From assembly GCF_025673445.1 (NCBI RefSeq), contig NZ_JAOVQN010000008.1, forward strand, positions 1 through 64,000: a stretch of DNA of 64,000 bases. Direction: 5' to 3'. Made by a program: the position numbers and the translations under genes. This document shows positions 47,122 through 55,358 of this stretch, piece by piece (the first letter of the stretch is position 1; each line of letters begins with the position of its first letter). This DNA comes from Ruegeria_B marisflavi (GTDB lineage: Bacteria; Pseudomonadota; Alphaproteobacteria; Rhodobacterales; Rhodobacteraceae). The notes beneath the pieces are model-generated. The model saw nothing but the letters and a program-made list of their open reading frames with translations, did no database searches and was not told the DNA's origin.

Positions 47122-48006
47122 ATGGAGGCGATACGCACCAACGAGGCGGGGCTGAGGCGGGACGAGTGGCTGGAGCGGCTCAGGCTCTTTGGCCTCGGCT
47201 CGCCCGCGATACTGCTGATCCTTGTCATTCTGGTCATTCCGGTGGGCTGGCTGTTCTATGTCTCGTTTATCGGGGCGGATGGCAGTTTCTCGCTGGAAAA
47301 CTACGAGCGGATGCTGAAGCGGAAATCCTATGCCCGCATCTTTCAGACCACGTTCGAGGTCAGTTTCCTGACCACCGGCCTGTGCATCCTGATCGGCTAT
47401 CCGCTGGCCTATTTCATCGCGGGCCTGCCCAACCGGATCGCCAACCTGTGCCTGATCACGGTGCTGTTGCCATTCTGGACCTCGCTTCTGGTGCGCACCT
47501 ATGCCTGGCTGGTGCTGTTGCAAAAGCGCGGGCTGGTGAATGAATGGGCGATCTCGCTGGGGCTGTGGGACGAGCCGATCAAGATGGTGCACAATATGAC
47601 CGGCACGCTGATCGGCATGGTGCATATCATGCTGCCGTTTCTGATCCTGCCGGTCTATGGCGCGATGAAGGCGATTGACCGCGACCTGATGAAGGCGGCC
47701 GCGAACCTGGGCGCCAGCCCGCGCCGGGCGTTCTGGACGGTGTTCTTTCCGCTGACCCTGCCGGGTCTTTTTGCCGGGTCGCTGATGGTGTTCATCCTCT
47801 GCCTTGGCTTCTTTGTCACCCCGGCGGTGCTGGGCGGCGGCAAGGTGATCATGGTGTCGATGAAGATCGTGTCCAATATCGAGCTCTTCGTGAACTGGGG
47901 GGCGGCAAGCGCGCTTGGCGTGGTGCTGCTGGTCTCGACCATGGTGATCCTGTGGATTGCCTCGCGTTTCCTGAACCTTGAGAAGATGACCGGGGGAGGG
48001 CACTGA
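47122..48006 (+). CDS. ABC transporter permease, PotB type
   Basis: A 294-residue permease with six membrane segments and the ATPase-contact loop MKAIDRDLMKAAANLGASPRRAFWTVFFPLTLPG. It begins one base after the ATPase stop and ends in a TGATG overlap with the second permease. Confidence 0.94.
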   Translation: MEAIRTNEAGLRRDEWLERLRLFGLGSPAILLILVILVIPVGWLFYVSFIGADGSFSLENYERMLKRKSYARIFQTTFEVSFLTTGLCILIGYPLAYFIAGLPNRIANLCLITVLLPFWTSLLVRTYAWLVLLQKRGLVNEWAISLGLWDEPIKMVHNMTGTLIGMVHIMLPFLILPVYGAMKAIDRDLMKAAANLGASPRRAFWTVFFPLTLPGLFAGSLMVFILCLGFFVTPAVLGGGKVIMVSMKIVSNIELFVNWGAASALGVVLLVSTMVILWIASRFLNLEKMTGGGH

Positions 48007-48833
48007 TGTTGCGCTGGTTCCGAAGTCCCGCGACCGAGACCCAGATCACCCATGGCCAGCGCCTGTGGCTTTATGTGATCGCGGTGATCACCATGGTGCT
48101 GCTGGTGACGCCCACGCTGATCGTGGTGCCGATGTCGTTTTCCGACAGCCAGTATCTGGAGTTTCCGCCCGAAACCTGGTCGACGCGCTGGTATGACCAT
48201 TACTTCGGCTCGCCGGAATGGATGCTGGCGACGCGGACCTCGTTCAAGGTCGCGTTGCTGACCATGCTGGTGGCGACACCGGTGGGCGTGCTGGCGGCTT
48301 ATGGCCTGCACAGCTCGAAAATCCGCTTTGTGCGCGCGGCCTTTGTGCTGATGATCACGCCGATGATGGTGCCGGTGGTGCTGGTCGCGATCGGGGCGTT
48401 CTATGCCTATGTGCAGCTTCAGATCCTCTATACCGTCACCGGGCTGGTGCTGGCGCATACGGTGCTGGCTCTGCCCCTGGTGGTGATTGTCACCGGCTCG
48501 GCGCTGAAGAGTTTTGACATGAGCCAGGAGGAGGCCGCCCGCAGCCTGGGCGCACCGCGGTGGAAGGCGTTTCTGACCGTGACGCTGCCTCAGATCCGCT
48601 TTGCCGTGGTGACGAGTGCGCTGTTGTCTTTTCTGACCTCGTTTGACGAGGTGGTGGTGGCGATGTTCGTCTCGGGCGGTGACAACCCGACCCTGACACG
48701 CAACATGTTCAACGCGTTGCGCGACCAGATCGACCCGACCATCGCCTCGATCTCGACCATCATGATCCTGGTGACGACGGGGATGATGGTGCTGGCGCAG
48801 GTGTTTGGACAGCAGAAGACGAAATCGAAATGA
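48006..48833 (+). CDS. ABC transporter permease, PotC type
   Basis: A 275-residue partner permease. The coupling loop is ALKSFDMSQEEAARSLGAPRWKAFLTVTLPQ and the late segment LLSFLTSFDEVVVAMF is typical of PotC-like proteins. Its ATG shares a base with the previous stop. About 100 gene-free bases follow before the next oxidoreductase. Confidence 0.94.
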   Translation: MLRWFRSPATETQITHGQRLWLYVIAVITMVLLVTPTLIVVPMSFSDSQYLEFPPETWSTRWYDHYFGSPEWMLATRTSFKVALLTMLVATPVGVLAAYGLHSSKIRFVRAAFVLMITPMMVPVVLVAIGAFYAYVQLQILYTVTGLVLAHTVLALPLVVIVTGSALKSFDMSQEEAARSLGAPRWKAFLTVTLPQIRFAVVTSALLSFLTSFDEVVVAMFVSGGDNPTLTRNMFNALRDQIDPTIASISTIMILVTTGMMVLAQVFGQQKTKSK

Positions 48834-48933
48834 TGGGTCAGTTGGTGATGGTTCGTGGCAAGGTCTGTCGATCATCGGCCGTCGAGTCGATGTCCGGTGA
48901 TGGATGTTGCGACTAGTCGGACAGGATGATGCA

Positions 48934-50226
48934 ATGATCGAGAACGAACGCGCGGCGCTGGCCGACAGTCTGTGGACCGCGACCGCGCATGCCGCTCCGG
49001 ATTGCCCGCCGCTGGCGGGTGCGACCGAGGCGGATGTGGTGATCGTGGGCGGCGGGTTCACCGGGCTTTCGGCGGCGTTGCATCTGGCCGAGGCGGGGCA
49101 GCGGGTTATCCTGCTGGAGGCCGAGACGCCGGGCTGGGGCGCATCGGGGCGCAATGGCGGTCAGGTTAACCCGGCGCTGAAACCCGACCCGGACGACCTC
49201 GTCGCCCGGTTTGGCGCGGATCTGGGGCGGCGCATGGTGTCACGCTGGGGCGATGGCGGGCGGTTGGTCTTCGACCTGATCGCGCGGCACGGGATCGACT
49301 GCGATGCGCGGCCGGTCGGGTTTCTGCGCACGGCTACCAACACGCGCGGGCTGGCCATGCTGCGCGAGATCGCGCGCCAGTGGCGGGCGCACGGCGCCGA
49401 CTATGACGATTTGGACGCGGCTGAAACCGCGCGGCTGGTCGGGGCCGAGGCTTATCTGGGCGCGGTGATCGACCGGCGCGGCGGCAATATCCACCCTTTG
49501 AACTATGCGCTGGGACTGGCGCATGCGGCGATCCGCGCCGGCGCGGTGCTCCATGGCCATAGCCGGGCCATCGGGTTCGAGGACGAAGGTGCGGGGGTGA
49601 TGGTACGCACCGCGCGGGGCCAGGTAAAGGCGCGGCGCGCGCTGGTCTGCACCAATGCCTATACCGGCCCCTTTGGTGGAGCGCTGGGCCGGTCGGTGGT
49701 GCCGGTAACCTCGGTGCAGGTCGCCACGGCGCCGCTGTCGGACAATGTGATCCGGGGGATCCTGCCCGAGGATCAAGCGCCGACCGACACGCGTCGGCTG
49801 ATCCAATACTATCGCAAGACCGCGGACGGGCGGTTTGTCATGGGCGGGCGCGGCGCGCGGGGCGAGGCGGGCACCCGGCGCAGGCAACAGGAACTGAGGC
49901 AGGCGGCGGAGGCGCTGTTTCCCCAGTTGCGCGCGGCGGATTGGGTGCATGCCTGGGGCGGTGATGTGGCGATGACGGTCGACAGCCTGCCCGGGCTGCA
50001 CCGGCTGAGCCCGAACGTGATGGCGGGGCTGGGGTTCAATGGCCGGGGTGTCGCCAATGCCACGGTGATGGGCACCATTCTGGCGGATTGGGTGCTGGGC
50101 GTGCCCGAGGATGCGCTGGATTTCCCGGTCACGCCGGTGCGGCCCATTCCGTTTCATTCGCTCAGAAGCGCAGGCGTGGCGCTGACCATCGGGGCCTATC
50201 GCCTGTTGGACAGCTTCAACCGGTAG
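48934..50226 (+). CDS. FAD-dependent oxidoreductase (DAO/PuuB type), second copy
   Basis: A 430-residue flavoprotein of the same family as the one at 43413: FAD motif VVIVGGGFTGLSAALHLAEAG near 33-53, GASGRNGGQVNPALKPDPDDLVARFG, and GLGFNGRGVANATVMG near the end. The two differ widely in sequence, so they are paralogues of different specificity rather than a recent copy. ATG 48934 was chosen; upstream codons to 48904 lack family sequence. Confidence 0.9.
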   Translation: MIENERAALADSLWTATAHAAPDCPPLAGATEADVVIVGGGFTGLSAALHLAEAGQRVILLEAETPGWGASGRNGGQVNPALKPDPDDLVARFGADLGRRMVSRWGDGGRLVFDLIARHGIDCDARPVGFLRTATNTRGLAMLREIARQWRAHGADYDDLDAAETARLVGAEAYLGAVIDRRGGNIHPLNYALGLAHAAIRAGAVLHGHSRAIGFEDEGAGVMVRTARGQVKARRALVCTNAYTGPFGGALGRSVVPVTSVQVATAPLSDNVIRGILPEDQAPTDTRRLIQYYRKTADGRFVMGGRGARGEAGTRRRQQELRQAAEALFPQLRAADWVHAWGGDVAMTVDSLPGLHRLSPNVMAGLGFNGRGVANATVMGTILADWVLGVPEDALDFPVTPVRPIPFHSLRSAGVALTIGAYRLLDSFNR

Positions 50227-50233
50227 GGGCAAC

Positions 50234-51859
50234 ATGTCGGACTATGATTTCATCATCGTGGGCGCTGGATCGGCGGGTTGCGTGCTGGCCAACCGGCTGA
50301 GCGCCAATGGCCGGTTCACGGTGCTGCTGTTGGAGGCGGGAGGCAGCGATCTGAACTTCTGGATCTGGATGCCGATCGGCTATGGCAAGACCTTTTACCG
50401 GCCCAGCGTCAACTGGATGTACCACACGGAACCCGATCCGGCGCTGAACGGGCGGGTCAGCTATTGGCCGCGCGGCAAGGTGCTGGGCGGGTCAAGCTCG
50501 ATCAACGCGATGGTCTATATCCGGGGGCAGGCGCAGGATTTCGACGCGTGGCAGGCGATGGGCAATCCCGGCTGGGGCTGGGACGATGTGCTGCCCTATT
50601 TCCGCCGCTCCGAGACCAATGACCGGGGTGGCGACGCCTTTCGCGGCGACAATGGCCCGCTGCATGTGGCGAGCATGGAGCGGGATCTGCACCCGCTCTG
50701 CCGGGATTTCATCGCTGCGGGCGGGGAGCTTCAATTTCCGCACAACCCTGATTTCAACGGCGCCACGCAAGAGGGGGTGGGAACCTATCAGAACACTGCC
50801 AAGGGCGGCCTGCGGATGTCAGCGGCGCGGGCCTATCTGCGCCCCGTTCTGCGGCGCGCGAACCTGCGTGTCGAGACGGGCGCGCTGGCCGAACGGGTAC
50901 TGTTTGAAGACAAGCGGGCGGTGGGTGTATCCTATCGCCGGAACGGGCAGGTCAAGACCGTGCGCGCCCGGCGCGAAGTGATCCTGTCGGGTGGGGCGAT
51001 CAACTCTCCGCAGCTGTTGCAACTGTCCGGCATCGGCCCCGCCCACCTGTTGCGGGACAAGGGCATAGAGGTCGTCCATGCGCTGGACGGGGTGGGGCGA
51101 AACCTGCAGGACCATCTGTGTATCGACCACCTCTACCGCTCGCGCGTGCCGACGCTGAACACCCAGCTGCACCCGTGGTATGGCAAGCTTTGGCACGGGC
51201 TGCGCTATGTGCTGACCAGGCGCGGGCCACTGTCGCTGGGCGTCAACCAGGCGGGCGGGTTTGTGCGCTCACGCCCCGGTCTGGATCGCCCCAACATGCA
51301 GCTGTTCTTTTCCCCGGTCAGCTATACCAAGGCACCGCCGGGCAAGCGGCCGCTGATGAACCCCGATCCGTTCCCCGGATTCCTGCTCAGCGCGCAGCCG
51401 ACCCGGCCCACCAGCCGGGGGCATCTGGAGATCCGTTCGGTCGATCCATCGGAGCATCCGGCGATCCATCCCAATTACCTGTCGACCGAGATCGACGTTC
51501 AGGAGATGCTGGAGGGCGCGCATTTGGTGCGGCGGCTGGCCGAGGCCCCGGCGATGGCACGTCTGATCGAGGCCGAGATATTGCCCGGTGCGGACATTCG
51601 CTCCGATGACGATCTGATCGCCGACATCCGTCAGCGGGCCGGAACCGTGTTTCACCCGGTCAGCACCTGCCGGATGGGGCCGGATACACAAAGGGACGTG
51701 GTGGATGCGCGGTTGCGGGTGCACGGCATCGGCGGTCTGCGGGTGGTCGATGCCGCGATCTTTCCCACGCTGACCTCGGGCAACACTAACGCCCCGGCGA
51801 TCATGGTCGGCGAAAAGGGCGCCGACATGATCCTGGAGGATTGCGGGGCGGGCGTGTGA
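50234..51859 (+). CDS. GMC family oxidoreductase (choline dehydrogenase-like)
   Basis: A 541-residue flavoprotein oxidising an alcohol. The N-terminal FAD motif is FIIVGAGSAGCVLANRLS at about 5-22; GMC signatures GKVLGGSSSINAMVYIRGQ and GGAINSPQLLQLSGIGP are present, and the catalytic His/Asn pair lies in FHPVSTCRMG and SGNTNAPAIMVGEKGAD. It starts 7 bases after the previous stop, so it belongs to the amine-type operon. No aldehyde dehydrogenase follows. Confidence 0.93.
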   Translation: MSDYDFIIVGAGSAGCVLANRLSANGRFTVLLLEAGGSDLNFWIWMPIGYGKTFYRPSVNWMYHTEPDPALNGRVSYWPRGKVLGGSSSINAMVYIRGQAQDFDAWQAMGNPGWGWDDVLPYFRRSETNDRGGDAFRGDNGPLHVASMERDLHPLCRDFIAAGGELQFPHNPDFNGATQEGVGTYQNTAKGGLRMSAARAYLRPVLRRANLRVETGALAERVLFEDKRAVGVSYRRNGQVKTVRARREVILSGGAINSPQLLQLSGIGPAHLLRDKGIEVVHALDGVGRNLQDHLCIDHLYRSRVPTLNTQLHPWYGKLWHGLRYVLTRRGPLSLGVNQAGGFVRSRPGLDRPNMQLFFSPVSYTKAPPGKRPLMNPDPFPGFLLSAQPTRPTSRGHLEIRSVDPSEHPAIHPNYLSTEIDVQEMLEGAHLVRRLAEAPAMARLIEAEILPGADIRSDDDLIADIRQRAGTVFHPVSTCRMGPDTQRDVVDARLRVHGIGGLRVVDAAIFPTLTSGNTNAPAIMVGEKGADMILEDCGAGV

Positions 51860-51885
51860 CCCCTGCCTGATCGGGCTGGGGTGCT

Positions 51886-52560
51886 TCAGTCTTCCTGTTG
51901 CAGACGCTCAACCATCTCGGCGAAGCCGCGTGCGCGGGCATGTTCCAGCGGTGTGACCCCTTCGCGATCGGCCAGAGTGCGGTCGGCGCCTGAGGACAAG
52001 AGCGCGTCGAGCACGGCCTGGTGATCGGGGCCGCCATCGCCCAGGATCACTGCCTCGATCACGGCGGTCCAGTGCAGGTTGTTGACATGGTCAAGCGGCG
52101 CACCCGCCGCGATCAGGCGTTGCACCACCTCGACATGCCCCAGATGCGCGGCCGCGATCAGGGCTGTGCCATCATAGGGGCTGGTCGTCAGCCCCGGATC
52201 ATTGCCAAGCCTTATCGCAAGCGACATCAGCTTGGGGTCGTCGGCGACCGCAGCGATGGTCACGACGTCATAGGCCTGATATTCCAGCGCGTTCATGTCC
52301 ACCCCCGCTTCGGCCAGGGCGCGCAGGGCGTCGTCCTGGGACGCAAACGCCGCCACATGCGCCGGTGTCCGGCCTCTGCCGTCACGGGCACCGACATCGG
52401 CGCCAGCCGCGATCAACCGCCTGACCTCGGCAACATCGCCCCTGTGTGCGGCGCGGAACAAGCCGTCATAGGCCGCCACCTCGGTCGCCGAAGGCGCAGT
52501 TTGGGCCGATAGCGATCCGGCAAGGCAGGCAAGAAGGGCGATCAGAGTAAGGCGGCACAT
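51886..52560 (-). CDS. Exported ankyrin-repeat protein
   Basis: A 224-residue protein with a signal peptide (MCRLTLIALLACLAGSLSAQ) and about five ankyrin repeats, for example AAHRGDVAEVRRLIAAGADVG, AAHLGHVEVVQRLIAAGAPLD and TPLEHARARGFAEMVERL. It is probably a periplasmic protein-binding module with unknown partner. It is convergent with the GMC gene and divergent from dusA; the 296-base spacer before dusA shows no other gene. Confidence 0.88.
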   Translation of the reverse strand: MCRLTLIALLACLAGSLSAQTAPSATEVAAYDGLFRAAHRGDVAEVRRLIAAGADVGARDGRGRTPAHVAAFASQDDALRALAEAGVDMNALEYQAYDVVTIAAVADDPKLMSLAIRLGNDPGLTTSPYDGTALIAAAHLGHVEVVQRLIAAGAPLDHVNNLHWTAVIEAVILGDGGPDHQAVLDALLSSGADRTLADREGVTPLEHARARGFAEMVERLQQED

Positions 52561-52856
52561 GATGGAGACCTTTCGTCTTTGCTTTGCGGTTGGCCGGATC
52601 GGTTGTGGCGCATATGCCTCCGGGGTTCATTGCAATCGCATCCGGACCCCGAGAATAACACAGGTTGCCCGTTGATCCTCGCAGCACGTGCTGTCCCGGC
52701 CATGAATTGCCCGGACGGCCGGGGCGGTGTTCTGTCGGTGCGGTTGTGCTACATGGGGCGAAACCAGAATCGCAAACCGTCGCAGGTGCGGCTTATTCAT
52801 CGGGAACTCGGGGACAACACGCCCGGTCGGTTTGCAAGCAGAACGAGGCTAACGCT

Positions 52857-53840
52857 TTGAAACATAAAGCACAAGATGCAGCGCGTTTGAGCGTGGCCCC
52901 GATGATGGATTGGACCGACCGGCATTGCCGCTATCTGCATAGGCTGCTGAGTGGGAGAGCGCTGCTTTACACCGAGATGGTGACCGCGCCAGCCCTGGTG
53001 CGCGGGGGGGCGCTGCATCTGCTGGCGTTCAGCCCGGAAGAGCATCCCGTGGCCCTGCAACTGGGTGGCTCGGACCCGGAGGAACTGGCGCAGGCCGCGC
53101 GGCTGGGGGCGGAGGCGGGGTATGACGAGATCAATCTCAACTGCGGCTGTCCCTCGGACCGGGTGCAGTCGGGGACATTCGGGGCGGTGCTGATGAAGCA
53201 TCCCGGACTGGTGGCCGAGTGTGTGTCCGCCATGCGCGCGGCGGTCGATGTCGAGGTGACAGTGAAATGCCGGATCGGGGTCGACGATCAGGACCCCGAG
53301 ACCGTGCTGCCCGTCTTTCTGGAGCAGATCACCGGGGCCGGGTGCCAGCGGGTCATCATCCATGCGCGCAAAGCCTGGTTGCAAGGGCTGAGCCCCAAGG
53401 AGAACCGGGATATCCCGCCGCTCGATTACGATCTCGTGCACCGGATGAAGGCGCGGTTTCCCGAACTGCATATCTCGATCAATGGCGGTATCGACACGCT
53501 CGCGGCGGCGCGGGCGCATCTGGAGGCGGGGCTGGATGGGGTGATGATCGGGCGGGCGGCCTATCACCAGCCCGCCGACATCCTGTGCCAGGTCGATCCG
53601 TTGATCTATGGCACCGGAGAGGCCAGCGATCCGGTGACGGTGGCGCGCGCCATGCTGCCCTATATCGAGGCGCATCTGGCGGCAGGCGGGCGGCTGCATC
53701 AGGTGGCCCGGCACATGTTGGGCCTGTTTGCCGGGCGTCCCGGTGCGCGCGGCTGGCGGCGGATGCTGTCCGAGGGCGCAGTACGTCCCGGTGCCGGGCC
53801 GGAGCTGGTCGAGGCGGCGCTGGAACAGGTCACCGGGTAA
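52857..53840 (+). CDS. dusA: tRNA-dihydrouridine synthase A
   Basis: A 327-residue FMN enzyme reducing uridines 20/20a in tRNA. The start of the barrel is SVAPMMDWTDRHCRYLHRLL; the catalytic Cys98 lies in NLNCGCPSDRVQ, the form specific to DusA; INGGI and MIGRAAYHQP close the FMN site. TTG 52857, with GAGG 8 bases upstream, is the best start; the frame is open to 52665 but carries no family sequence there. Confidence 0.94.
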   Translation: MKHKAQDAARLSVAPMMDWTDRHCRYLHRLLSGRALLYTEMVTAPALVRGGALHLLAFSPEEHPVALQLGGSDPEELAQAARLGAEAGYDEINLNCGCPSDRVQSGTFGAVLMKHPGLVAECVSAMRAAVDVEVTVKCRIGVDDQDPETVLPVFLEQITGAGCQRVIIHARKAWLQGLSPKENRDIPPLDYDLVHRMKARFPELHISINGGIDTLAAARAHLEAGLDGVMIGRAAYHQPADILCQVDPLIYGTGEASDPVTVARAMLPYIEAHLAAGGRLHQVARHMLGLFAGRPGARGWRRMLSEGAVRPGAGPELVEAALEQVTG

Positions 53841-53869
53841 GCGCCGCGACTTGGGAGAAGGGGGGTACG

Positions 53870-54286
53870 ATGATTGCCTATGTCACTGTTGGCGCCGATG
53901 ACATCGCTGCCGCGAAACGGTTCTATTCGGCCTTTCTGCCGGCGCTGGGTTATGGTCTGAAAGAAGGGCCCGAGGGGCTGAGCTATGCGCTGCCGGTGGA
54001 ACCGGGGCAGTCGCCTGTTTTTCCGGATTTCTACGTCAAACCGCCCTTCGACGGTGGCCCCGCCTCTGCCGGCAATGGCGTCATGGTCGCCTTTGAGGCG
54101 CGCAATCAGGCGCAGGTGCGTGCGCTGCATGCCGCAGCCCTGGCGGCAGGCGGCCATGACGAAGGGCAGCCGGGGTTCCGCGCCGCTTATGGGCCGCAAT
54201 TCTATGTGAGCTATCTGCGTGACCCGCAGGGCAACAAGATCGCGCTCTTCTCCAGCAACCCGGCAGAGCCCGGACGGGACGGGTAA
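53870..54286 (+). CDS. VOC family protein (glyoxalase/bleomycin-resistance fold)
   Basis: A 138-residue single-domain VOC protein: VTVGADDIAAAKRFYSAFLPALGYG at the start and YLRDPQGNKIALFSSNP at the end, with a candidate metal His near 108 (AAGGHDEG) and Asp/Glu residues typical of the fold. The substrate is unknown. ATG 53870 follows GGAGAAGGGGGG. It lies 29 bases after dusA and is convergent with the Lrp gene. Confidence 0.88.
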   Translation: MIAYVTVGADDIAAAKRFYSAFLPALGYGLKEGPEGLSYALPVEPGQSPVFPDFYVKPPFDGGPASAGNGVMVAFEARNQAQVRALHAAALAAGGHDEGQPGFRAAYGPQFYVSYLRDPQGNKIALFSSNPAEPGRDG

Positions 54287-54298
54287 CGCCCCGAGGCG

Positions 54299-54754
54299 TC
54301 AGCGCAGGTGATAGCCGCGAAACTCCTTGACCGTCGACAGGCTGAGTAGCGTCTTCATCTGAGACACAGCCGGGATTGCCGACAGCGAACTGCGATAAAG
54401 CGCCTCGTAATCGGCCGGGGAATGCACACAGACCCGGATCAGGAAATCGAACTCGCCGGTGATCATGTGGCATTCCAGGATCTCGGGCATTGACAGGATC
54501 GCCTTTTCAAAGGCTTCCAGGTCCTCGCGCCGTTGCGAGTTCAGCTTGACCTCGATAAAGACCTGAACCTCCAGCCCGACCGTCTGGCGGTCGATCTGGG
54601 CGGCGTAGTTGCGTATGATGCCGTCCGCCTCCATCAGCTTGACCCGTCGGTGGCAGGCCGATAACGACAGCCCGATCCGCTCGGACAGGGCCGCCATCGA
54701 GATCTGGCCGTCCTGTTGCAAGACGGAAAGAATCTTCTTGTCTAGGCTATCCAT
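54299..54754 (-). CDS. Lrp/AsnC family transcriptional regulator
   Basis: A 151-residue regulator with an N-terminal helix-turn-helix (MDSLDKKILSVLQQDGQISMAALSERIGLSLSACHRRVK) and a C-terminal amino-acid-binding RAM domain (GLEVQVFIEVKLNSQ, then ECHMITGEFDFLIRVCV). ATG 54754 gives the family start. It is divergent from the stress-protein/symporter pair; the TTTTC-type boxes between them make it a likely alanine- or glycine-responsive controller of that uptake gene. Confidence 0.93.
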   Translation of the reverse strand: MDSLDKKILSVLQQDGQISMAALSERIGLSLSACHRRVKLMEADGIIRNYAAQIDRQTVGLEVQVFIEVKLNSQRREDLEAFEKAILSMPEILECHMITGEFDFLIRVCVHSPADYEALYRSSLSAIPAVSQMKTLLSLSTVKEFRGYHLR

Positions 54755-54790
54755 CGGAAAACTTCTTATCTCACTCCCTATTTCGGGATA

Positions 54791-54829
54791 TTTTCCGAAA
54801 ATTTTCCGACAGACAAGGAATTTTCGAAA
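54791..54829. promoter_or_regulatory. Phased TTTTC(C)GA boxes, likely Lrp operator
   Basis: TTTTCCGAAAA (54791-54801), TTTTCCGA (54802-54809) and TTTTCGAAA (54821-54829) recur in the 146-base divergent spacer, 11 and 19 bases apart. AT-rich, roughly palindromic and phased boxes are typical for Lrp-family binding. Confidence 0.5.
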
Positions 54830-54900
54830 CAAATCCCCGGTTCTGTGTTGTACTTTACAAGTGCGTCAGAAGGACGCGCAGCATTCCCAGGGAGGAAGAC

Positions 54901-55335
54901 ATGACAACCAAATTCGTCGTCGGATACGACGGCAGCGCGGCGTCCCGGCGTGCACTGGACTTTGCGATGGAGCGTGCGGCGGCCGTTGGCGCCACGCTGA
55001 TCGTTGCACATGTGCTGGAGTGGTCGCCCTATTCGTTCCTGACCCCGACCGAGTTGGAAGAGCGCCACAAGCGCCGGGGTGAGGAACTGGCCCGTGCGGA
55101 AAACCACCTGATGGCGCCGCTGAAGAGCCAGCTGGCGGGGCAGGGTGTCAGTGTGGAGACGGTGATCCGCTATGGCCACGTGGCCGATACGATCTGTGAT
55201 ATCGCCACCGACAGCGGCGCTGCCCAGATCTTTGTCGCGCGCAAGGGCGAAAGCGGCCTGGCCGCGCGTGTCTTCGGATCGGTTGCGGGCACCCTGGCGC
55301 AATGTGCGCCGGTTCCTTGCACCATCGTGCCGTAA
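54901..55335 (+). CDS. Universal stress protein (UspA family)
   Basis: A 144-residue single Usp domain: VGYDGSAASRRALDFAM at the start and the ATP-loop motif GSVAGTLAQCAPVPCTIVP at the end (G-x2-G-x9-C/S-P form). It lies 23 bases upstream of the symporter gene after a GGGAGGA site; Usp proteins paired with transporters often regulate them. Confidence 0.94.
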   Translation: MTTKFVVGYDGSAASRRALDFAMERAAAVGATLIVAHVLEWSPYSFLTPTELEERHKRRGEELARAENHLMAPLKSQLAGQGVSVETVIRYGHVADTICDIATDSGAAQIFVARKGESGLAARVFGSVAGTLAQCAPVPCTIVP

Positions 55336-55358
55336 CTCTCCAACAGTCGAGGTAACAC

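Noticed and set aside
43413..50226. Recent duplication giving the two FAD oxidoreductase genes
   Set aside because: The two proteins share family motifs but differ throughout, so they are old paralogues.
54841..54900. Glycine riboswitch before the alanine/glycine symporter unit
   Set aside because: The leader is too short and lacks the conserved tandem aptamer cores.
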